Assembly (NCBI GenBank): GCA_002309015.1
Contig: DBWM01000020.1
Coordinates: 97,747 to 114,343 of the forward strand
Origin: Myxococcales bacterium UBA1238
Lineage (GTDB): Bacteria > Myxococcota_A > Bradymonadia > UBA7976 > UBA1532
DNA length: 16,597 nucleotides
Direction of reading: 5' to 3'
Numbering within the stretch: position 1 is the stretch's first letter; the number at the start of each line of letters is the position of its first letter. Position numbers and translations under genes: made by a program. Positions 1-6,146 of the stretch are shown here, one piece after another. The notes under the pieces are model-generated. The model worked only from the letters and a program-made list of their open reading frames with translations. It searched no databases and was not told the DNA's origin.

Positions 1-455
1 AGGGGCGCACCGTGGACTTCAAGAACACCGTGATCATCATGACCAGCAACCTGGGATCCGCCGATCTTCTGGAGGTTTCGGATCCCAAGGAGGCTTGGAC
101 CCGCGTGGAAGCGGCCTTGCGCGCCCAGTTCAAGCCGGAGTTTTTGAACCGAATCGACGAGACCATCCTGTTCCACCGCCTCGAGCGGCCCGAACTCGAG
201 AAGATCCTCGATTTGCAGGTGGCCCGCTTCGCCAGCCGCTTAAAGGAACGGAACGTCACCCTCGATTTGAGCCCGGCGGCCCGCAAGTTGCTGATCGATC
301 AGGGCTACGATCCGCAGTTCGGTGCGCGACCCATGAAGCGTGCAGTGCAGCAGTCCCTCGAAAACCCGATCGCCCGCGAGCTGTTGGCGGGTCGTTTTGG
401 CCCTGGAGAGACCCTGCGCATCGATGCAAAGGACGGTCAAATTCAAATCCTGTGA
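1..455 (+). CDS. clpB: ATP-dependent disaggregase ClpB, C-terminal part (cut by window edge)
   Basis: This is the last ~150 residues of the Hsp100 disaggregase ClpB, a cytoplasmic hexameric AAA+ ATPase that works with DnaK to rescue aggregated proteins. The reading frame is open from base 3 through the window edge (G-R-T-V-D-F-K-N-T-V), so the GTG at 12 is only an internal Val codon. Visible landmarks of the second AAA+ domain, in order, are the sensor-1 stretch IIMTSNLGS, the arginine-finger region FKPEFLNRIDE and the sensor-2 stretch GYDPQFGARPMKRAVQ. A short C-terminal domain ending in QIQIL follows. Length and order match the end of family members, so the 3' end looks intact. A strong terminator follows 63 bases after the stop, so this gene ends its transcription unit. 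ClpA/ClpC are less likely because the C-terminal tail (ENPIARELLAGRF...) is ClpB-like. Confidence 0.95.
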   Translation, partial: GRTVDFKNTVIIMTSNLGSADLLEVSDPKEAWTRVEAALRAQFKPEFLNRIDETILFHRLERPELEKILDLQVARFASRLKERNVTLDLSPAARKLLIDQGYDPQFGARPMKRAVQQSLENPIARELLAGRFGPGETLRIDAKDGQIQIL

Positions 456-518
456 CCCTTACCCGCCCGATCCCCCGGGGTATGATCCAGGGGATCGGGG
501 ATCCAGCCTTCAACCACT

Positions 519-551
519 GGCCGCTCCCGTTTTGGGAACGGCCTTTTTTTT
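519..551 (+). terminator. Rho-independent terminator of clpB
   Basis: A 10-bp stem (519-528 with 534-543, one C/A mismatch) closes a GTTTT loop and is followed at once by a run of eight T (544-551). It is correctly placed downstream of the clpB stop. This is the clearest intrinsic terminator in the window. Confidence 0.9.
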
Positions 552-690
552 ATCGTTTGACCCGATTCCCCTCAAAAAAATCCTTGCAATCCAACAAAAC
601 CGCCTTCAATATCCCCATTGGAACGCTCAAGCCTCACGGTTAGGTTTTGAAGTCGTTCGCTTCGAGCATGGGTTGACGGCCAGATCAGAG

Positions 691-1050
691 TCGATCTTTT
701 GAATCTGAAACTGCCACCACCGATGAAGCTTGAGGTTCAAAGGATTCTGAAAGGGCCTTGACGGTGTAAACCGTTCAAAGTTTTCGGTCAGAACCCACCC
801 GATCTGCTGAATATGGGTCGATCTTTTAAAAAAGCCCCGGTCATTTTTGTGGTGAAGGCCGCTTCTCATGAAAAAAAAGCAGCGTCCACCAGCGGTATAG
901 GGCCAGAGTTTTTCAAAAGATCCCGCATCCTGTTCGATGCAGATCCGATTTTTGAAAAGAGGATCCGATCTTTTGAGCCGTGATGGGCCGATTTTTTGAA
1001 TCTGAAGCGCCCGTTTTCGTCGATCAGTTCGGTTCCATTGAATCTGAAGC
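691..1050 (+). repeat. Dispersed short repeats in the leader of the DUF6261-like gene
   Basis: The gene-free stretch 552-1129 carries a degenerate motif of the form (T)CGATCTTTTGAATCTGAA. Full copies lie at 691-710 and 988-1007. A core-only copy, TTGAATCTGAAGC, lies near 1038-1050, and partial copies (CGATCTTTT or CGATTTTTGAA) lie near 819-828, 946-956 and 965-975. A small palindrome, ACGGT-GTAA-ACCGT, sits near 762-775. I see no tRNA, no convincing promoter and no protein-coding pattern. Short frames here have no family resemblance. The role is unknown; regulatory repeats or the remains of a decayed sequence are both possible. Confidence 0.45.
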
Positions 1051-1129
1051 AGAGTTTACATTCGGCATAGCCCTAAAATCCGTTAGAGCATTGCCCCTTC
1101 ACCGTTCGCAGAGTACAGGAGTTTTTCAA

Positions 1130-1918
1130 ATGGCCAAGCAGATCACGCGCATTACCTATCGTCGCCTTCGCCGCGATGAGCAGTTCAGCTTCAATGATGC
1201 CGTCATCGACTGCATCCAAAGGAGTGGTTGCGACGCAGGCAAGCCCTTTGCCGAGTTTAAAGCCAAGAGTGAAGCGCTGAAGGCGATGCGTAAGAAGAAG
1301 TTGCAACGCAAGTCCACCGGCCTTTATGAGAAGGATGCCGTGGTCGACAAGAACTGGCACGCCTTCTACATGCAGGTTCACGCCTCTCAGGAGCACCCTT
1401 ATCCCGAGGTGGCCGATGCAGCCAACCAGATCGCCAAGGTGTTCGACAAGGTAAAGCGCCCCACCGCGCTCAATTATGATCGCGAGTACGGCGCGTTGCT
1501 GGGCCTTCTCGACGGTTTGAACGGCCTCGATCCGGCCTTGTTCACCACTGCCCTCCTCGCGCCTCACTACGATGCGCTCAGTGCAAGCGTGAAAGATTTC
1601 GTGCAAACCAAGCAGGATCAGCTGGCACAGGAGAAAAACAACGACACGATCACCATCGATCAGGCCGTAGCCGAATGCAGCGTCGCCTGGACCCAGCTCG
1701 CCTCCTACATTGAAGCCAAAGAAAACGCCGACGAACTCGGTGGCAACCAGAGCACCATCGACCTTCTGAACCAGTTCCTGGGCAAGCTCGACGCGTTGAT
1801 CCGCGGTCGCGACACCCGCGCCAAGAAGAAGAAGGCCAACGCCGAGGCTTCCGACGTGGAAGATGAGAGCGAGAACCTGGTGGAAGAGGCCCTGGCCGAA
1901 GAAGCCGCCGAGGCCTGA
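1130..1918 (+). CDS. Helical protein of unknown function, DUF6261-like, with charged C-terminal tail
   Basis: A 262-residue protein with no signal peptide or membrane segment, predicted cytoplasmic. The ATG at 1130 is chosen because AGGAG (1117-1121) sits 8 bases before it and recognisable protein starts here. An upstream in-frame start at 980 would run through the leader repeats. The body looks all-helical. Its pattern is an N-terminal I-x-x-I-x-Y-R-x-L, then AADAANQ/IAKVFDKV and LNYDREYGALLGLLDGL (residues ~94-130), and a second helical block. This resembles the DUF6261 family, best known from Bacteroidetes and with no known activity; the match is by eye and tentative. Residues 226-262 form a lysine patch (AKKKK) followed by an acidic Ala/Glu tail, suggesting a disordered interaction segment. 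The Sel1 gene follows after 31 bases and is probably co-transcribed. Confidence 0.75.
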   Translation: MAKQITRITYRRLRRDEQFSFNDAVIDCIQRSGCDAGKPFAEFKAKSEALKAMRKKKLQRKSTGLYEKDAVVDKNWHAFYMQVHASQEHPYPEVADAANQIAKVFDKVKRPTALNYDREYGALLGLLDGLNGLDPALFTTALLAPHYDALSASVKDFVQTKQDQLAQEKNNDTITIDQAVAECSVAWTQLASYIEAKENADELGGNQSTIDLLNQFLGKLDALIRGRDTRAKKKKANAEASDVEDESENLVEEALAEEAAEA

Positions 1919-1949
1919 TCACCCGATCCCTGCATAAGGTTTCAAAAAA

Positions 1950-2756
1950 ATGGCAGATCGTTTTACGGTTCAGGACAATCTCAAAAGGTCAGAAGAGACG
2001 CCTCTGCAAAAAGTGAAGGCATTCTCTTTGAAAGATCTTCAGCGATCGGCCGATCAGGGCAGCAGAGAAGCGCTCTACGAGCTCGGTTGTCGGTTCGATG
2101 AGGGCAATGGTGTAGAAAAGGATCAGGCCAAAGCCGTCGAATACTGGAAGAAGGCCGCCGAAAAAAATGAGCCCAACGCTCTGTATGCCCTCTTTCTCGC
2201 GTACGCCAACGGTGAAGGCACAGCCGAAGACGACGATTTAGCCGACGATTATTTCGAGAAAGCCGTCCGTGCAGGCCAGTTCGACGCCGTTATGATCCTG
2301 GTCGATTCGATCGTGGACGACGATTCCCTGCTCGAAGATCGCGAGTCTGCGGCCGAACTCCTCCGCGAAAATCTCGCAGCCTGCGACCCCGTCCATCTGT
2401 TGGTCGTGGCCGAAAAGCTTCAGGAGTCACAGCCACAGTCGATCACCGCGCCCCTCGCCTTCCAATGCCTCACCTATGCCGTCCAGGGTTCCCATGCCCG
2501 CGCCCAAAGATTATTAGGCAACGCCTATGCAATGGGCCTCGGCACCACAAAGGATCCCGCCAAAGCCATCGAATGGTGGACCATGGCCGCCAAACAAAAC
2601 GACCTCCTCGCCATCGATGCCCTCCTCGACATCTATTTAAGAGGCGATGACACCCAAAAAGACCCCATCCTCGCCCGCGCCCTCCTCCAGCAAGCCGCCG
2701 ATCTCGGCGACAGCGACGCCGCAGAAGCCCTCCGCAAATTCGATCAGGGCGAGTAA
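1950..2756 (+). CDS. Sel1-like repeat protein
   Basis: A 268-residue, soluble, repeat-built protein without a signal peptide. Sel1-type helical hairpins (A-x-x-x-L-G-x-x-[YF]-x-x-G-x-G-V/T-x-K-D-x-x-K-A-x-x-[YW][WY]-x-x-A-A) are clear at residues ~38-74 (YELGCRFDEGNGVEKD...AVEYWKKAA), ~75-109, 184-217 (RLLGNAYAMGLGTTKDPAKA...WWTMAA) and 218-254. The middle, ~110-180, is a degenerate, acidic version. Sel1 repeats are protein-protein scaffolds, and the partner cannot be told from sequence. The start at 1950 follows AAGG (1936-1939) and the gene sits 31 bases after the DUF6261-like gene, which suggests a two-gene operon. No strong terminator follows, but R element copy 1 begins 100 bases past the stop. 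Confidence 0.88.
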   Translation: MADRFTVQDNLKRSEETPLQKVKAFSLKDLQRSADQGSREALYELGCRFDEGNGVEKDQAKAVEYWKKAAEKNEPNALYALFLAYANGEGTAEDDDLADDYFEKAVRAGQFDAVMILVDSIVDDDSLLEDRESAAELLRENLAACDPVHLLVVAEKLQESQPQSITAPLAFQCLTYAVQGSHARAQRLLGNAYAMGLGTTKDPAKAIEWWTMAAKQNDLLAIDALLDIYLRGDDTQKDPILARALLQQAADLGDSDAAEALRKFDQGE

Positions 2757-2856
2757 GCTGTGAGGGGAAGCCACCCCCACCGGTAAAGGTGCCCATTTCT
2801 TTTCCATCAGAAGCCCCCGATACATCCCGATCCCCCAATCCCGCAGGATCAAAGTT

Positions 2857-2905
2857 GTCCCCGTAGGTGTTGGTGGCACGCGCACAGCGCGTGACGGAAG
2901 GGGAC
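2857..2905 (+). repeat. R element, copy 1 (3' of the Sel1 gene)
   Basis: The copy begins with a 21-base block (2857-2877) that recurs exactly, inverted, at 3008-3028 and with one change in copy 3. It can fold as an outer stem GTCCCC (2857-2862) with GGGGAC (2900-2905) around an inner perfect hairpin ACGCGC-ACA-GCGCGT (2878-2892). It lies downstream of the Sel1 gene in that gene's sense direction. The remainder of 2757-3054 holds no gene; it contains this copy, copy 2 and C-rich filler. Confidence 0.7.
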
Positions 2906-2949
2906 TCGCAAATCAAAGGGAGACTTCTTGACGGCTGAAACTGCCCACA

Positions 2950-3046
2950 ACCGCCCGATCCACGAAGCCTTACTTTGTAACCCACCTCCCCTTCCGGCCG
3001 CTGCGCGGCCACCAACACCTACGGGGACGGCTGGATCCGCCCGATC
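2950..3046 (-). repeat. R element, copy 2 (3' of the methyltransferase gene)
   Basis: A 97-base unit that aligns without gaps to copy 3 at 4022-4118. By hand I count about 8 differences, and 5 of them fall in the 15-base hairpin (2996-3010, GGCCGC-TGC-GCGGCC as read on plus). It ends 8 bases from the stop codon of the minus-strand methyltransferase. Read in that gene's sense it begins with the same 21-base block as copy 1. The outer pairing TCCCC/GGGGA is kept. Confidence 0.75.
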
Positions 3047-3054
3047 TCACCCCA

Positions 3055-3867
3055 TCACTTCTTTTCGAACTCGAGGAAATATTGGTAGGGCAGCAGTTCT
3101 GAGAGATCTTTTTTGACCTCAAAGCCCGCTTCAGCCATCGCTTTTTCCAGCGCATCGCGCTTGATCCGCATGTTTTCGGGCGGTCCGTCGGGGATTTCGC
3201 CTTCTTTAAACTCGATCACGTCGAATTTGCAGCCGGGTTTGACCTGGTTGCTCACATGTTTCAGCCAGTCCCCAAGATTGGCAACATGGTGCAACACGTC
3301 GCAGACGAACAGGCGATCGGTTTGGGACGGCACCTGCGGCTTGTCCTTGTCGATCAGCGTCACTTCGACATTCTGTATACCTTTCAACATCGCGTTGTGG
3401 TGCACGTGGCGAATCATCTCTGCCTCCACATCACCCGCGATCACTTTGCCGGAATCGAGCTTTGACGCCATGCGGAAGGCAAAATAGCCCGATCCGGCCC
3501 CCAGATCGACGACGGTTTCGCCCGGTTGCAACGCGAGGGCTGCGACCACCTCGTCCGGTTTCTGCCAAACCGCGCGATCTTCCCGCTCCAGGAACTGAAT
3601 GTACTGCTCGATCTGCTCAAAAGGTTTCATCTTTGTCGGATCGATCCCCGCCTTTCGCAACGGGCAGTCGATGGGTGGATTCGAGGGATCGTGCACATGC
3701 GCCGGCGCAGAAGCAGCATCCACTGCCGGATCAGCCGCCTTCGGCTGCGCCTCAGAGACCGTCGTCGAAGGAGGCAGCTCCTTTGCAGGCTCTGCGGGTT
3801 TGGAACAACCGAAGAAGGCGAAGGAGGAAAAGAGAAAAAGGCTTCTGTAAAGGTTTGTAGGAGGCAT
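3055..3867 (-). CDS. Putative lipoprotein with class I SAM-dependent methyltransferase domain
   Basis: A 270-residue protein. Residues 1-21 look like a lipoprotein signal (MPPTNLYRSLFLFSS...FFGC, lipid-anchored Cys at 21). An Ala/Pro-rich linker (22-65) follows, then a Rossmann methyltransferase fold: motif I VVDLGAGSGYF (119-129), acidic end of strand 2 at D146 (VIAGDVEAEM), and RLFVCDVLHHV (185-195) as motif IV region. The substrate is unknown. A secreted, lipid-anchored SAM enzyme is odd because SAM is cytoplasmic, though methyltransferases with this layout occur in deltaproteobacteria-like genomes as far as I recall. It may act during synthesis, be degenerate, or use another ligand. The start at 3867 is supported by GGAG 9 bases upstream, which lies inside an inverted repeat. 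It is monocistronic between two R copies. The family is sure; the location is inferred from the lipobox. Confidence 0.85.
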   Translation of the reverse strand: MPPTNLYRSLFLFSSFAFFGCSKPAEPAKELPPSTTVSEAQPKAADPAVDAASAPAHVHDPSNPPIDCPLRKAGIDPTKMKPFEQIEQYIQFLEREDRAVWQKPDEVVAALALQPGETVVDLGAGSGYFAFRMASKLDSGKVIAGDVEAEMIRHVHHNAMLKGIQNVEVTLIDKDKPQVPSQTDRLFVCDVLHHVANLGDWLKHVSNQVKPGCKFDVIEFKEGEIPDGPPENMRIKRDALEKAMAEAGFEVKKDLSELLPYQYFLEFEKK

Positions 3868-3870
3868 GAG

Positions 3871-3888
3871 TTCAAACTCCAGTTTGAA
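3871..3888 (-). promoter_or_regulatory. Perfect inverted repeat covering the ribosome binding site of the methyltransferase gene
   Basis: TTCAAACT-CC-AGTTTGAA is a perfect 8+8 inverted repeat with a 2-base centre, four to 21 bases before the ATG. In the mRNA the GGAG ribosome-binding sequence sits at its centre (stem UUCAAAC/GUUUGAA, loop UGGA). It could be a repressor operator or an RNA hairpin that limits translation. An AT-rich stretch (about 3898-3915) just upstream may hold the promoter, but no clear consensus is visible. Confidence 0.5.
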
Positions 3889-4021
3889 AGGTTCCTGTTT
3901 TAAATATATGTTTTCCTACTCAAGATCCATCATCCATGGTGCGATCGGGTGATTTTTCTTGTGGGGGATCCGCGTTTGATCGACAGATCCGCTTTGGTCT
4001 TCTTTAAAGTTTGTATGCCCC

Positions 4022-4118
4022 ACCGCCCGATCCACGCAGCCTTACTTTGTAACCCACCTCCCCTTCCAGCGACTGCGGCGCCACCAACACCTGCGGGGAC
4101 GGCTGGATCCACCCGATC
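4022..4118 (-). repeat. R element, copy 3 (3' of HAD paralogue 1)
   Basis: A 97-base unit aligned without gaps to copy 2. It overlaps the last two bases of the stop codon of the HAD gene ending at 4117, so it forms that gene's immediate 3' end. Relative to copy 2 the hairpin arms change but mostly still pair in RNA (GGCGCC-GCA-GUCGCU on the minus strand: one G-U pair, one mismatch). Bases 3889-4021 around it contain no gene. Confidence 0.75.
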
Positions 4119-5088
4119 ACGCCCCTTCTTTTCTATCACCTTCGGCATCGAACGAGGGTTGGATCTTCTGCAAAAGGCAGCGTTCGATCGCTTCTTCGTT
4201 CATGCGCCTGGGGTTTCGGCCGAGATCGTCCCACCAGCCTTCTTCTACGCCGTACCAGAAGTCGAGATCGGGGTTGTAACGGCGGAGGAGTTCGAGGCCT
4301 TTGTAATAGTAGCGGGCATTTTCAAAGTAGGGCCTGGGAACGGATCCGTTGGAAGCGACTTTGAAGGGGAAATCGATGCCTTCATCCAGATACTGAGCCC
4401 GGATCGCCGCATCGCGGAGCGACATTTTTTCGGTGTCAGCGAGCTCTACTATCCGTTGAAGGAGGCCTGCATAGTAAAAGATATGGTGTAACTCGAGGCC
4501 TTCGTAGTCATCCTTTGCTTCGGGATGGCGCCTCTTTCGTTCAAAATACTGCTTATGCTCCGATCCTAAGAAATAGGCATAGACCAGATTGCCCTCTTCC
4601 CCTTTGGCCGAAAAGGAGGGATCGTCCTCTATGAGGAGGCAGTCGGCCATTTGATCGGGCGGTACCACCACATCTTCCAGCTTCTTTTTTTGCGGACCCT
4701 TAAAATACCCGACGTAGAGGTCGCTGTAATTCGGTAAGTCCTCGGTGGGACTGTGGAGTGAGGTGGTAAACACGCGGTAAGGAACGGGCTCATCGCCAAA
4801 GACACGGTGCATCAGCATTCTGGCCAGATCCACGTTTCGCTCGACAATGGCACCGCTGAAGAAATCGATCGCGATGTTTTGGCTGTGAACCCATTTTAAG
4901 AGCTCGAAGGTCCCGGGATAAGCGATGAAATAGAAGGTATGCCCGTGAAATTCCCAGGGGAAGATCATCCGTTCTGCCTGCGCCTCACCCCAGCGTTCGC
5001 AGATGAACTCCCGGGCAGCCTTATAAAGGCGCGGCGAGATGTAGGGGTTTTCTAAGGTACAGTCAAAATCAAACACAAATCGACGCAT
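4117..5088 (-). CDS. HAD-superfamily (NIF/FCP1-like) phosphatase-type protein, paralogue 1 of 3
   Basis: A 323-residue cytoplasmic protein, third in transcription order. HAD motifs are visible: motif I D7-F-D9-C-T11 at the very N-terminus, motif II IAIDFFS (Ser78), a lysine cluster KKK (134-136) in the motif III region, and motif IV LLIEDD (Asp155/156). This suggests a Mg-dependent phosphohydrolase near the NIF/CTD-phosphatase branch, with unknown substrate. A conserved C-terminal region unlike standard HAD caps follows: GLELHHIFYYAGLL, SLRDAAI-x-x-QYLDE and a final Y-Y-x-x-GLELL...WYGVE-x-x-WW. Unlike its paralogues it carries a ~35-residue charged tail. The start at 5088 has AAGGTG 5 bases upstream. 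A 125-base gap with a 9-bp inverted repeat separates it from paralogue 2. The domain is confident; the function is not known. Confidence 0.82.
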   Translation of the reverse strand: MRRFVFDFDCTLENPYISPRLYKAAREFICERWGEAQAERMIFPWEFHGHTFYFIAYPGTFELLKWVHSQNIAIDFFSGAIVERNVDLARMLMHRVFGDEPVPYRVFTTSLHSPTEDLPNYSDLYVGYFKGPQKKKLEDVVVPPDQMADCLLIEDDPSFSAKGEEGNLVYAYFLGSEHKQYFERKRRHPEAKDDYEGLELHHIFYYAGLLQRIVELADTEKMSLRDAAIRAQYLDEGIDFPFKVASNGSVPRPYFENARYYYKGLELLRRYNPDLDFWYGVEEGWWDDLGRNPRRMNEEAIERCLLQKIQPSFDAEGDRKEGA

Positions 5089-5141
5089 CTTGCACCTTGG
5101 AAAAGGAAAGAACGCATCCAGAAGTTGAAGGGGTCACAGGC

Positions 5142-5181
5142 GGTGATGGTCTAAAAGACGCGGTGCGATGCAACCATCACC
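5142..5181 (-). other. Inverted repeat between HAD paralogues 2 and 1
   Basis: GGTGATGGT (5142-5150) and ACCATCACC (5173-5181) are exact 9-base complements around a 22-base loop in the 125-base gap between the two genes. No T-run follows on the minus strand, so it is a poor terminator. It could be an mRNA stabiliser, processing site or partial attenuator. A similar CATCACCATCGG string occurs at about 7318-7329 in the leader upstream of the first gene of the cluster. Confidence 0.4.
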
Positions 5182-5213
5182 ATCGGATCAGATGAGAAAA
5201 CCTTCAAAAGAAG

Positions 5214-6119
5214 CTACGTTGCAGGCTTGTTGCTGACGCGATCGACGCATATCCCCTGCTCATCCCACCAGGTAGGCTCTATGCCATACCAAAAACCGAG
5301 CTCGGGTTTGAACCGTTGAAGCAGCTTCAGACCGCTCAGATAGTATTTTGCATCCTTGTAATGGGCAGTTGGCTGATGACCCGATGCGTCCATAACGGGC
5401 GGAAACGCGATGTCTTCATCCAGATACTGGACCTCTACCGCCGCATCCCTGAGCGAGATCTGCTTTTCATCGGCCCTCTTCAGGATTTGATCCAGCACGC
5501 CCGCCAGATAGAAGCAGTGATGAAGCTCCAAACCTTCGAGCATGGCTCCATAGGGCTCGTTCTCCTCCTTCCGTGCAAAGTAGGTCTTAAACTCTGTACC
5601 ATGGAACCCCGCGTGAACAAGATGCCCTTCCTCGCCTTTGGCTGCATAGTTGTTCTCATTATCGATGAGCAAACAATCGGGCAGATCGGCCTCCTCCACG
5701 ACAACACCCTGCAATCTTTTCTTATATTTGCCCGCATAACAGCCCAAATAGAACGCTTCATCTTCGGGGGTTTCCAGCTTTTTTAAGTGACCCGCTGAAA
5801 AGATGCGGTAAGAAGGCACGGTTTCACCAAAAGCGGTGCGCATCATCTCGCGGCAAAACCACTCGTTTCGCTCAACCGTCGCGCTGCTGAAGAAATCGAT
5901 CGCGACATTTTGGCTGTGTACCCATTGTAAAAGTTCGATGGCGCCGGGGTACGCAACAAAATAATAGGGAACGCCACCGCGATCCCAAAGGTACACCAGC
6001 CGATCGATCTCGTCTTCACCGTAGCGTTCCCTGATCACCTTGTAAATGGGGGCAATCTGCCAATGCATCACGAATGGGGTTTCTAAGGTGGCATCCAGAT
6101 CGAATACAAATCTTCTCAT
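5214..6119 (-). CDS. HAD-superfamily (NIF/FCP1-like) phosphatase-type protein, paralogue 2 of 3
   Basis: A 301-residue cytoplasmic protein, middle gene of the triplet. Motif I is D7-L-D9-A-T11, motif II IDFFSS (Ser78), and the motif III region has lysines KYKKR (131-135). Motif IV differs from its sisters: LLIDNEN, with Asn154 where the other two have the second Asp, which may alter metal binding or activity. The shared C-terminal region is present (GLELHHCFYLAGVL, SLRDAAVEVQYLDE, YYLSGLKLLQRF and WYGIEPTWWDE). It is more like paralogue 3 than paralogue 1 at the C-terminus. An excellent ribosome binding site (AAAGGAGG, 5 bases before ATG) fixes the start. Only 27 bases separate it from paralogue 3, so these two are surely co-transcribed. 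The substrate is unknown. Confidence 0.82.
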   Translation of the reverse strand: MRRFVFDLDATLETPFVMHWQIAPIYKVIRERYGEDEIDRLVYLWDRGGVPYYFVAYPGAIELLQWVHSQNVAIDFFSSATVERNEWFCREMMRTAFGETVPSYRIFSAGHLKKLETPEDEAFYLGCYAGKYKKRLQGVVVEEADLPDCLLIDNENNYAAKGEEGHLVHAGFHGTEFKTYFARKEENEPYGAMLEGLELHHCFYLAGVLDQILKRADEKQISLRDAAVEVQYLDEDIAFPPVMDASGHQPTAHYKDAKYYLSGLKLLQRFKPELGFWYGIEPTWWDEQGICVDRVSNKPAT

Positions 6120-6146
6120 CGTTTCCTCCTTTAAAGCTCCATTTTT

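Noticed and set aside
95..643. A 182-codon frame overlapping clpB in another frame
   Set aside because: It is a shadow of clpB that continues through the terminator; no family resemblance.
980..1129. Upstream extension of the DUF6261-like gene to 980
   Set aside because: The added 50 codons cross the leader repeats, there is no ribosome binding site at 980, and a good one (AGGAG) precedes the ATG at 1130.
2470..3018. A 182-codon minus frame over the end of the Sel1 gene and R elements
   Set aside because: It lies antisense to a clear Sel1 gene and is Arg/Gly-rich, as expected from reading GC-rich DNA in the wrong frame.
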